This document shows positions 1 to 5,624 of a stretch of DNA of 5,624 nucleotides, piece by piece. Source of the DNA: Flavobacterium sp. (GTDB lineage: Bacteria > Bacteroidota > Bacteroidia > Flavobacteriales > Flavobacteriaceae); assembly GCA_030682755.1 (NCBI GenBank), contig JAUXNR010000084.1:1-5624 (forward strand), written 5' to 3'. Position 1 is the stretch's first letter; the number at the start of each line of letters is the position of its first letter. Position numbers and translations under genes: made by a program. The notes under the pieces are model-generated. The model was not told the DNA's origin and did no database searches. It was given only the letters and a program-made list of their open reading frames with translations.

Positions 1-621
1 CGATTGATTCCGTTCTACTGAAACAAATATTTTTTTATCCGGTGCTTCTTTTTTTTCTTCAAAATCATTTAAAGTAATTGATTCAAAAGTGTTTGGATGT
101 AAAATATTCCAAATATAATATTTAAGTAAAAAAGGATTGGGTATTACATTTAAAAATCTTTGATTGATCCCTTTAAGTTTAGTTATTTCATTCAAATTCA
201 AAGGAAAAAAACATTTCCAAGAAGCAGTCATGAGAAGATAGCCGTTCTTTTGCATTGATGCAGAAGCTGCCGGGCTGGGGTCACTTCCAATAGTGAGTTC
301 TTTTTGTTTATGAGCTTCATCATATAGCATTTTAGCAACACCTTTTCCTCTGTATGAAGTATCAACCATCAAGTCACAAGCCCATTGTGCCTCATATAAT
401 TCGTCCACTACCCGAACATTAACCGGAATCAACCCCAATTGACCAATTACTTCGTTGTTCTCTACAGCTAAAAGAAATGAGGTTATTTCTTGATTGGGCC
501 GTCCTCTGAATTTCCAATAAATATAATCCGGAATCTTACGTCTGGATTTAGTCCAATACTTTGATGCAAAAGCAATGTGTGCCTGCTCCCATTTTGGGCC
601 ATAAGGAACGATTTCTATCAT
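1..621 (-). CDS. GNAT-family N-acetyltransferase, partial (3' end beyond window)
   Basis: The reading frame opens with ATG at 621-619 and stays open for 207 codons to the window edge, so the C-terminus is missing. Residues 1-150 look like a GNAT fold. A strand ending in IGQLG (59-63) is followed by the acetyl-CoA-binding motif A, V86-D87 then RGKGVA (91-96), which fits the R/Q-x-x-G-x-G/A signature. The segment from G112 to Y128, ending in MQKNGY, resembles the later GNAT motif B (the usual Y-E-K-x-G-F). Residues 150-207 are a Phe/Asn/Lys-rich extension that I do not recognise. GNAT enzymes move an acyl group from acyl-CoA to an amine or similar acceptor. In this operon an amino-sugar of the polysaccharide is a plausible acceptor, but that is inference. 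The start lies 2 bp after the stop of the glycosyltransferase gene upstream, which implies co-transcription. The DNA is AT-rich (14 G+C in 121-180). Confidence 0.85.
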   Translation of the reverse strand, partial: MIEIVPYGPKWEQAHIAFASKYWTKSRRKIPDYIYWKFRGRPNQEITSFLLAVENNEVIGQLGLIPVNVRVVDELYEAQWACDLMVDTSYRGKGVAKMLYDEAHKQKELTIGSDPSPAASASMQKNGYLLMTASWKCFFPLNLNEITKLKGINQRFLNVIPNPFLLKYYIWNILHPNTFESITLNDFEEKKEAPDKKIFVSVERNQS

Positions 622-623
622 CT

Positions 624-1940
624 TTATTTTTGTAACATTATTGTTGATTTATGCCAAGAAAGACTTATTTGATAAGCAACTAACGGCAAAAGTAAAGGTA
701 AAAATAAAATAAAAAGTAGTGCCATTACCTTATTCCCTTTCATTTGATAAGGAATCAAACTAGGTAAGATTTCTTTAATCAATAAAAATACTGTGCTTTT
801 ATCTCCAAAATACTTTCTGCTTAAATACAAAACACTTGGTACCGGTCGTGGTCCAAACAACTTTTTAGGTCGCCAACCGTCCCAACTGCCCATTTGCCGC
901 AACCCCCCTTGACTTACTTTTAAATGAACTCGTTTCGCTTTCGGATTGGAAATATTTTTATAGCCGTTCAAATAAGCACGTAACCCAAACTCCCCATCGC
1001 CCATGCGTTGCTTTTCAAATTGCAAATCAAAATAACCAATTTCCTGAAAAATGGTCTTTTTCAACAACACATTTCCAGTATCCAACTGATCACTCCAACG
1101 GAAATAACTGTAATGTTTTGGTATTTCAGCACCCACTACACTCAATGAAACTCCGGAAGATATATCCGCTTGAAAAAAATCTATAGTTTTCAAATGTTCT
1201 GAAATCCAATTGGAATCAATTCGGGAATCGTCATCATACAATAAAATCCAATCGCCTTTGGCCACTTTAATGGCTTCATTTCTTGCTTTCCATAAGGCTT
1301 TTTCTTTTTGGTACCAATACCGCAAATCCAACTGCCATCCTTGGTAAAACGATTCCTGAAACGGATCGGTTTGATCTACTACAATCACTTCAAAATTTTT
1401 ATAGTCCTGTTGTTCTAAATCCCGAAGCACATCGCTCAAGTATTTGTATCGATTTAAGGTTGGAATAATTATCGAAACCAACGGTTGCCTTTTCACTAAA
1501 GGGCTTTCAAAAGAGTCGTATTCCGGGTACTCAAATACTTGCTTGGAATAGTCCACACGTTTCACTTTTCTCGTTTTAAAAAAACCGGAAAGTTCTTTGA
1601 TGGGGTTGTGAAAAGTGAACAATCTTATCAATAACGTATAAAGTACCCAAGCCGTATGTACATTTTTTCTGAGAAATCGGTATTCATCTATCACAGGAAT
1701 TTTTTCAAAGTCCCAAATAGTTATACCCGTTTCCGCTTGAAACGCTATATATCCGGATTGAAATGCCGTGTAGGCTCTGTCACGTTGTTGACCCGTTTTT
1801 GAAAAATACCCGTTATCACTGGGAAACAAACTCCCTAATGCCTCCAAACGTTCTGTAGCTGGAAAGTATCCCCACTCTTTTTGGGGTTTGAGGTTAAAGT
1901 ACCAAATTGGGCGAATGTATTTTAAAAAATTAAAGAGCAT
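624..1940 (-). CDS. Glycosyltransferase family 2 with unassigned N-terminal region and C-terminal hydrophobic segment
   Basis: The product has 438 residues. A GT-A nucleotide-sugar-binding domain begins at about residue 153 with VSIIIPTLNRYKYL (155-168), the classic GT2 opening strand. EVIVVDQTDP (184-193) follows, then the metal/nucleotide-binding DDD at 236-238, GNVLLKK (289-295), and an acidic acceptor-side motif GDGEFGLR (314-321) where many GT2 enzymes have an ED pair. Residues 405-424 form a Leu-rich hydrophobic segment that could anchor the protein in the inner membrane. Residues 1-150 are rich in aromatic residues and match no domain I can name; GT2 enzymes often start directly with the catalytic domain. 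The protein probably adds one sugar to a growing lipid-linked glycan; donor and acceptor are unknown. The start codon at 1940-1938 is supported because the next Met is residue 314. The gene overlaps the preceding one by 11 bp. Confidence 0.93.
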   Translation of the reverse strand: MLFNFLKYIRPIWYFNLKPQKEWGYFPATERLEALGSLFPSDNGYFSKTGQQRDRAYTAFQSGYIAFQAETGITIWDFEKIPVIDEYRFLRKNVHTAWVLYTLLIRLFTFHNPIKELSGFFKTRKVKRVDYSKQVFEYPEYDSFESPLVKRQPLVSIIIPTLNRYKYLSDVLRDLEQQDYKNFEVIVVDQTDPFQESFYQGWQLDLRYWYQKEKALWKARNEAIKVAKGDWILLYDDDSRIDSNWISEHLKTIDFFQADISSGVSLSVVGAEIPKHYSYFRWSDQLDTGNVLLKKTIFQEIGYFDLQFEKQRMGDGEFGLRAYLNGYKNISNPKAKRVHLKVSQGGLRQMGSWDGWRPKKLFGPRPVPSVLYLSRKYFGDKSTVFLLIKEILPSLIPYQMKGNKVMALLFILFLPLLLPLVAYQISLSWHKSTIMLQK

Positions 1941-1945
1941 TTCCT
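1930..1945 (-). other. 11-bp gene overlap with a Shine-Dalgarno-like AGGAA against the GT2 start
   Basis: The GT2 start codon (1940-1938) lies inside the last codons of the exostosin-like gene, whose TAA is at 1932-1930. The coding strand reads AGGAA directly against the ATG. That is too close for a normal Shine-Dalgarno interaction, so translation of the GT2 gene is probably coupled to the upstream gene. The coupling is inferred from spacing only. Confidence 0.5.
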
Positions 1946-2991
1946 ATTTTTTTCATATAATGATCCACTGTCAAAATTTCTTTCCAAAGTTTTCTGTTCT
2001 TGCGTTGCGTTTCTAAAAAGCCTTCGTTTGAAATCTTTTTGTGAAATTCCGAAACTTTAAGTGCAATTAAATGTCGTTCTTTCCATTCTACCCAAACCAC
2101 ATGTTGCTTCCAATCTACTTCATCAGCCAAAGGCAACAAGCAATCCGTGTTTACAAATATAGGGATTTTGCCAACCATGAGAGTTTCATACAAGCGTACT
2201 GAAAAATTACCGGCACCTCGAACACAAAGTACGTAATCCGAGTGCAAAATATTATCATAATATTCTTTGGTGGTACGATCTTGTTCCTCTTTGTTTTTTG
2301 CTCCCCCCCGATAGTGTTTTCTAAAAATAAGATTACATTGCAAATCCGTTGCTTTTGCTAAGATTTGTAACAAATACCATCGTTCATACGCTGAAGCAAA
2401 AAGAGGTTCCCAGTCGTTTCGAAGTGGGTTTTGCAAAAAACGCTTTCCGTTTTCCAGCAAGCACTTGAGTAGTTCTTTTCCTCTTTTTAGCGTTGAACCC
2501 GTGGCATGTCCACAAAATCCAATACTCGGAATGTCTGATTTATCTCTTGGTATAGGTTCTTTCAAACCATATATTTTTTGAAAGTGATCGGACAAAGACA
2601 CCGGAAAACCATAATTTTTATCAGTAAGCTGCTTTTTAAAGCCACCCATTCTAAAATAGATAAACTGAGAAAATTCAGGATAGGCTTTTCCAAAATCTCC
2701 TGAGACATAGCCAAAACCTTTAATACCGTTCTCTAGACAAAGAAGATTATAAGCTATCAATTCTTTCAATTGTCCGCTATTGATGTAATAATTTACAGGC
2801 AAGGGCAAAAGCATAAAAGCAGCTTCATCAGGAGAATCGGTATAGTGAAACATATCCGCTATACCCCATCGTTCTTTTATCTTAAAATCATTACGCCAAC
2901 CATCAGTAGTGTAAAATGGTCGGGTTAACACAAATAGTTGGAGTTTGTTTGTGCCTGTAAAATCAATAGAAGGAATAAAAATTTTAATCAT
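1930..2991 (-). CDS. Exostosin-like (GT47) glycosyltransferase
   Basis: The product has 353 residues and no signal peptide, so it is probably cytosolic or peripheral to the membrane. The diagnostic region is C-terminal: SDYVLCVRGAGNFSVRLYET (251-270), then GKIPIFVNTDCLLPL (274-288). It matches the exostosin/GT47 pattern: S-x-F-x-L-x-P-x-G, an invariant R followed by E, then G-x-I-P-V-I with a nearby D and LP. This part forms the donor-binding half of a GT-B fold in the family. The N-terminal half contains AAFMLLPLP (57-65), comparable to the family's 'A-D-x-F-x-V-P' segment, and IGFCGHA (157-163), comparable to the 'x-F-x-G' strand that opens the second half. Eukaryotic exostosins build heparan sulfate; bacterial relatives occur in polysaccharide loci, usually with unknown specificity. 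It starts 4 bp after the methyltransferase stop and overlaps the next gene by 11 bp. A run of seven G lies at codons 228-230. Confidence 0.87.
   Translation of the reverse strand: MIKIFIPSIDFTGTNKLQLFVLTRPFYTTDGWRNDFKIKERWGIADMFHYTDSPDEAAFMLLPLPVNYYINSGQLKELIAYNLLCLENGIKGFGYVSGDFGKAYPEFSQFIYFRMGGFKKQLTDKNYGFPVSLSDHFQKIYGLKEPIPRDKSDIPSIGFCGHATGSTLKRGKELLKCLLENGKRFLQNPLRNDWEPLFASAYERWYLLQILAKATDLQCNLIFRKHYRGGAKNKEEQDRTTKEYYDNILHSDYVLCVRGAGNFSVRLYETLMVGKIPIFVNTDCLLPLADEVDWKQHVVWVEWKERHLIALKVSEFHKKISNEGFLETQRKNRKLWKEILTVDHYMKKIGNAL
2303..2309 (-). repeat. Homopolymer run of seven G (coding strand) inside the exostosin-like gene
   Basis: The plus strand has seven consecutive C, read as CGG GGG GGA (Arg-Gly-Gly, residues 228-230) in the exostosin-like gene. 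The run is in frame here and the gene is intact. It is the longest G/C homopolymer I saw; a run of six lies at 903-908 in the GT2 gene. Such runs can slip during replication, but seven is short for efficient phase variation, so any switching role is speculative. Confidence 0.6.
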
Positions 2992-2995
2992 AAAT

Positions 2996-3889
2996 CTAAT
3001 ACCATTTAGAGAATATTTTTACTTTGTAATCGGACAGAAGTTGCTTTTGAACAAAAGCCAAATCTCTAACCATTAACGTATTAAATTTATTTGAGTTATA
3101 CTTATCTGAAAGAAGTAACTCTTTTGTTTGATAACTGTATACATAAGGTAAAAAACCAAAATCCAGTAATCGTTGATAAACTTCTTCATCCGTTACACCA
3201 TATTTATTACCTGATTTGTTGAATTCTATTAAGATTACCTTCAAGTTTATATTATTGATAGTTTGTATTCCACCTTCAATAACAAATTTTTCAAAACCTT
3301 CAACATCAATTTTCATAATTGTAGGCTGAATGGTATCGCACCAATCATCTAAAGTAGTTACGGGAATTTGTATTGATTTTTCTTCGTGATCAGACACAAT
3401 ATGATTCATAACTCCTTTGTCTGTTGAAAAATATAGAAAACCTGTTTGATTTGAAAAACCTAGATTAAATATAGAAATTTTATCATCCAATTTATTGTGT
3501 AAAACTTGTTTTTTTAATTGACTAAAAGTTTCCGGCACAGGCTCAAATGAATAGGACAAACAATTCTTGCTTCCTGATAAAATTAAAGAGTAATGGCCTA
3601 AATTTGCCCCAATATCAAAAAAAATATCGCTTGATTTTGTATAATGAAGTAAAAAAATGGAATCTTCAAATTCATACAAACCGTGATAAATATTGCTTAC
3701 AATACCGGCGTCACCTTTTCTGGCAATAAACTTTAACCCGTTAATCCAATCATATTTACATTCTTTCAAGAATAAGACCTTTACATTAAAGTAAACATAC
3801 CTGTAAAAAGCACCAATTGGAAAACCTGAAGTAACCGGATGTCTTTTAAATTCATTATACCTTTTTTTTAACTTTTTAACTACTTTCAT
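2996..3889 (-). CDS. FkbM-family SAM-dependent methyltransferase
   Basis: The product has 297 residues, a usual size for the family. The SAM-binding motif I is IFFDIGANLGHYSL (89-102), with the D92-x-G94-A-N-x-G98 core. SFEPVPETFSQL (114-125) follows, with the conserved E-P that contacts SAM in Rossmann methyltransferases. IMKIDVEGFEKFVIEGG (191-207) is the FkbM hallmark K-x-D-V-E-G-x-E. VILIEFN (218-224) is the next core strand. Residues 1-60 are a basic N-terminal extension. Family members O-methylate small molecules and sugars; in this operon methylation of a polysaccharide sugar is the likely job, with the exact position unknown. The start ATG (3889-3887) overlaps the end of the GT4 gene by 14 bp, and the TAG stop lies 4 bp before the exostosin-like start. 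The gene is markedly AT-rich (14 G+C in 3241-3300 and 13 in 3421-3480), unlike the GT4 gene next to it, suggesting separate acquisition. Confidence 0.94.
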   Translation of the reverse strand: MKVVKKLKKRYNEFKRHPVTSGFPIGAFYRYVYFNVKVLFLKECKYDWINGLKFIARKGDAGIVSNIYHGLYEFEDSIFLLHYTKSSDIFFDIGANLGHYSLILSGSKNCLSYSFEPVPETFSQLKKQVLHNKLDDKISIFNLGFSNQTGFLYFSTDKGVMNHIVSDHEEKSIQIPVTTLDDWCDTIQPTIMKIDVEGFEKFVIEGGIQTINNINLKVILIEFNKSGNKYGVTDEEVYQRLLDFGFLPYVYSYQTKELLLSDKYNSNKFNTLMVRDLAFVQKQLLSDYKVKIFSKWY

Positions 3890-5051
3890 AAAATGCTTTG
3901 AATTTCAATTTTTGCTTCTCAACTGAATAATCACGTTTTACTCTCGCTATAGCCTGTTCATTTATTTTTATCTTTTCCATTGCTGCCTCTCCCAGAAATG
4001 CTTGAATACCGGCAACCAAAGCTTCCGGATTTCGCTTGGGCACTACACTTCCTGTAACTCCATGCACGACATTCTCTTGTAACCCTTCTGCATCACTCAC
4101 AACACAATAAACCCCCATTGCCTGAGCTTCTAAAACTGCATTACCAAACCCTTCCTGAATGCTGTATTGCACATACAAATCCGTTTGCTCCAATTGCTTT
4201 TTAATATATTCCGGTGATTGTTTACCGGCAAATGTCACAAAAGCTGCAATACCCAATTGATGGGCTGTAAACCGCAAGCGTTCTTCTTCCGGTCCCGTTC
4301 CAATAATGGTATAGTGAAAGGCTACTCCTTTTTGGTGTAATAAGGCTAAGGCTTCAAGAGTATAATCCAATCCTTTAATCCAATGCAAGCGTCCAATTGT
4401 TAAAATCTGTAACGATTTGTTGGATTGAATAGCGGAGTGTGCTGAAAAAAAAGCTGTATCAATGGCTGGAGGTATAACAAAAATGGCTGAGTCAGGAATT
4501 CCATAAGAAATCAAGCCTGACTTCATGGATTCTGACAACACATGATACCGCACAGTTTTAGACCATAACTTCGTATAACAACCTGAATTTTTAATAGGGT
4601 ATACATAATAATCAAACCCCCTGAAACTTACTGCCATTTTAGCTCCAATGGCGTCTGCAACATGCTCTCTTCCCAATGCCATCGTTCCAAATCCAAAATG
4701 AAGCCAATCCAATCGCTCGGATAAGAGTGCCGCATTGAGTAACAAACCGGAAATCAATTTCAACCAAGGGGTATGCTCCTTTCGTTCGCTTTTTATAAAC
4801 CGAAACACTATTTTCGTATGGCTGACCAATAAAACAAACAACGTTACTTTTGCTCTCAACAGCAAAAGCATACGATTTCGTTGTGTAGAAAAAGAACACA
4901 CCACACGTGCCCCGCAATATTGCGTTTCAGAAGTTTTTCCATTCACAAACACCACCACTTCATGCCCATTCGCAATCAGCCCGCTTACTTTCGAACGGAA
5001 AAAGGTCTCCGAATAGGCCGGAATTGCCGGTAAAACAAGGCCTATTCTCAT
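3876..5051 (-). CDS. Glycosyltransferase family 4 (GT-B fold, WcaL-like)
   Basis: The product has 391 residues, full length for the family. It opens with MRIGLVLPAIPAYSETFFRS, in which the ETF and the following GLIANGHEV (24-32) resemble WcaL-type enzymes of exopolysaccharide loci. HFGFG (118-122) and SFRGFDYY (142-149) belong to the acceptor-side N-terminal domain. The C-terminal donor-binding domain has IGRLHWIKG (219-227) with the phosphate-contacting R221 and K226, IIGTGPEE (249-256), and the EX7E signature E300-GFGNAVL-E308. Family members are retaining enzymes that use nucleotide-activated sugars. Hydrophobic stretches at about 61-85 and 97-110 could help it bind the membrane surface. 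The start ATG overlaps the stop of the preceding GT4 gene as ATGA, and the 3' end overlaps the methyltransferase start by 14 bp. The gene is richer in G+C than its downstream neighbour (30 of 60 in 4021-4080). Sugar specificity cannot be read from the sequence. Confidence 0.95.
   Translation of the reverse strand: MRIGLVLPAIPAYSETFFRSKVSGLIANGHEVVVFVNGKTSETQYCGARVVCSFSTQRNRMLLLLRAKVTLFVLLVSHTKIVFRFIKSERKEHTPWLKLISGLLLNAALLSERLDWLHFGFGTMALGREHVADAIGAKMAVSFRGFDYYVYPIKNSGCYTKLWSKTVRYHVLSESMKSGLISYGIPDSAIFVIPPAIDTAFFSAHSAIQSNKSLQILTIGRLHWIKGLDYTLEALALLHQKGVAFHYTIIGTGPEEERLRFTAHQLGIAAFVTFAGKQSPEYIKKQLEQTDLYVQYSIQEGFGNAVLEAQAMGVYCVVSDAEGLQENVVHGVTGSVVPKRNPEALVAGIQAFLGEAAMEKIKINEQAIARVKRDYSVEKQKLKFKAFYESS
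5048..5051 (-). other. ATGA stop-start overlap between the two GT4 genes
   Basis: TGA (5050-5048) ends the first GT4 gene, and ATG (5051-5049) starts the second, sharing two bases. No AGGAGG-like sequence precedes this ATG, so re-initiation by terminating ribosomes is the likely way the second gene is translated. This is a common arrangement in operons whose products are needed together. Confidence 0.75.
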
Positions 5052-5624
5052 GCTTGTGTTTCTAAGGGTTGATAGAGTTTTTGCATTGCTTCAACCATTT
5101 GTTGTTCCGTAAAGTTTTTTTCAATAGTGTTTCGGGCAGCTTTTGTCATACGTTGATAGTCTTCAAGAGTCAATTCAGAAACCTTCATGAGAGCCGCTGC
5201 TATAGCTTTGGGATTGCGAACAGGCACTACAAATCCGTTCACACCATCTGTCACCACCTCCGTCATCCCGCCACAAGCGGTTGTTACTACAAGTGTTCCT
5301 AAAGCCATGGCTTCCAAAACCACATTAGCAATACCCTCTTCCACACTTGGCAGCAAAAGAACATCGGCATTTCGAATCTCCTGAATTACTTGTTCAAAAG
5401 GTACAGCATCTTTAAAAACCACGTGGTGATATAAATTTAAATCATTTAATTGAAACAAAAGTTCTTCACTAGGCCGAACACCTAATAATGAATATTGAAA
5501 AGAACTATTTTGTTGTTGTAAAAAAGGCATTGCATCTAAGGCGTACGTATATCCTTTTTTCCAGTGCGTTCTACCAATGGATATGATATTCAAAGTTGTA
5601 CGTATATTTTTTTTGATTTCAAAA
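5048..5624 (-). CDS. Glycosyltransferase family 4, C-terminal part (5' end beyond window)
   Basis: The frame is open to the window edge, leaving 191 visible residues; numbering here starts at the first complete codon (5623-5621). They cover essentially the whole donor-binding domain of a GT-B enzyme. IGRTHWKKG (16-24) holds the phosphate-contacting R18 and K23. LLLPSVEEG (89-97) leads into the EX7E signature E96-GIANVVL-E104, followed by GLVVPVRNP-like residues near 130-138. A TTG at 5593-5591 could be mistaken for the start. It falls inside the conserved strand that opens this domain, and ten in-frame codons precede it, so the true start lies outside the window. The N-terminal acceptor domain, about half the protein, is therefore missing from view. 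It resembles the downstream GT4 protein (11 of 20 identical across the GR-HW-KG segment) and probably adds the preceding sugar in the same glycan. Confidence 0.95.
   Translation of the reverse strand, partial: FEIKKNIRTTLNIISIGRTHWKKGYTYALDAMPFLQQQNSSFQYSLLGVRPSEELLFQLNDLNLYHHVVFKDAVPFEQVIQEIRNADVLLLPSVEEGIANVVLEAMALGTLVVTTACGGMTEVVTDGVNGFVVPVRNPKAIAAALMKVSELTLEDYQRMTKAARNTIEKNFTEQQMVEAMQKLYQPLETQA

Noticed and set aside
1283..1468. Plus-strand 61-residue open frame opposite the GT2 catalytic domain
   Set aside because: It is antisense to the conserved GT2 core, whose codons constrain the sequence; nothing independent supports it.
2992..2995. Possible promoter or terminator between the methyltransferase and exostosin-like genes
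   Set aside because: Only four bases separate the genes, and I saw no hairpin followed by a T run on the coding strand.
3547..3729. Plus-strand 60-residue open frame opposite the FkbM motif I region
   Set aside because: It is a shadow of the AT-rich methyltransferase gene with no recognisable features.
3862..3869. A8 tract (coding strand) near the start of the methyltransferase gene as a phase-variation site
   Set aside because: Runs of seven or eight A or T occur repeatedly in this AT-rich window (for example 49-56, 3617-3624 and 5607-5614), and this one encodes an ordinary Lys-rich N-terminus.
4639..4917. Minus-strand 92-residue open frame inside the second GT4 gene
   Set aside because: It lies wholly within a well-supported GT4 gene in another frame, and its translation shows no domain or conserved motif.
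4735..5384. Several plus-strand open frames of 65-93 residues opposite the GT4 genes
   Set aside because: All are antisense to strongly supported coding sequence, mutually overlapping, low in recognisable motifs and without ribosome binding sites.

Overview
This is a 5.6 kb piece of a surface-polysaccharide (capsule, exopolysaccharide or O-antigen type) biosynthesis operon, almost certainly from a member of the Bacteroidota, most likely a flavobacterium. The case for that rests on AT-rich DNA, weak or absent Shine-Dalgarno sequences at the starts, tight gene packing, and the gene mix (GT4, FkbM methyltransferase, exostosin-like GT47, GT2, GNAT). The species cannot be named from the sequence alone.

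All six genes lie on the minus strand, so transcription runs from position 5624 towards 1. In that order they are: the C-terminal part of a GT4 glycosyltransferase (5624-5048, cut by the window edge), a complete second GT4 glycosyltransferase (5051-3876), an FkbM-family methyltransferase (3889-2996), an exostosin-like GT47 protein (2991-1930), a GT2 glycosyltransferase with an unassigned N-terminal region and a C-terminal hydrophobic segment (1940-624), and a GNAT-fold acetyltransferase (621-1, cut by the window edge).

The junctions are a 4-bp overlap (ATGA), a 14-bp overlap, a 4-bp gap, an 11-bp overlap and a 2-bp gap. No intergenic space is large enough for an internal promoter or terminator, so the genes are read as one transcriptional unit that extends beyond both ends of the window. 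No RNA genes, mobile elements, CRISPR arrays or long repeats were seen. No stretch of 300 bases or more lacks a gene.

The genes probably work together: up to four glycosyltransferases add sugars one after another to a lipid-linked repeat unit at the cytoplasmic face of the inner membrane, while the methyltransferase and acetyltransferase decorate the sugars. The sugars, linkages and final polymer cannot be read from the sequence. Base composition is uneven: the methyltransferase gene and the acetyltransferase gene are much more AT-rich than the GT4 gene, which fits the mosaic assembly typical of such loci. I found no convincing new biological system. The items most worth a second look are the bacterial exostosin-like gene with its G7 tract, the N-terminal region of the GT2 protein, and the compositional mosaic.
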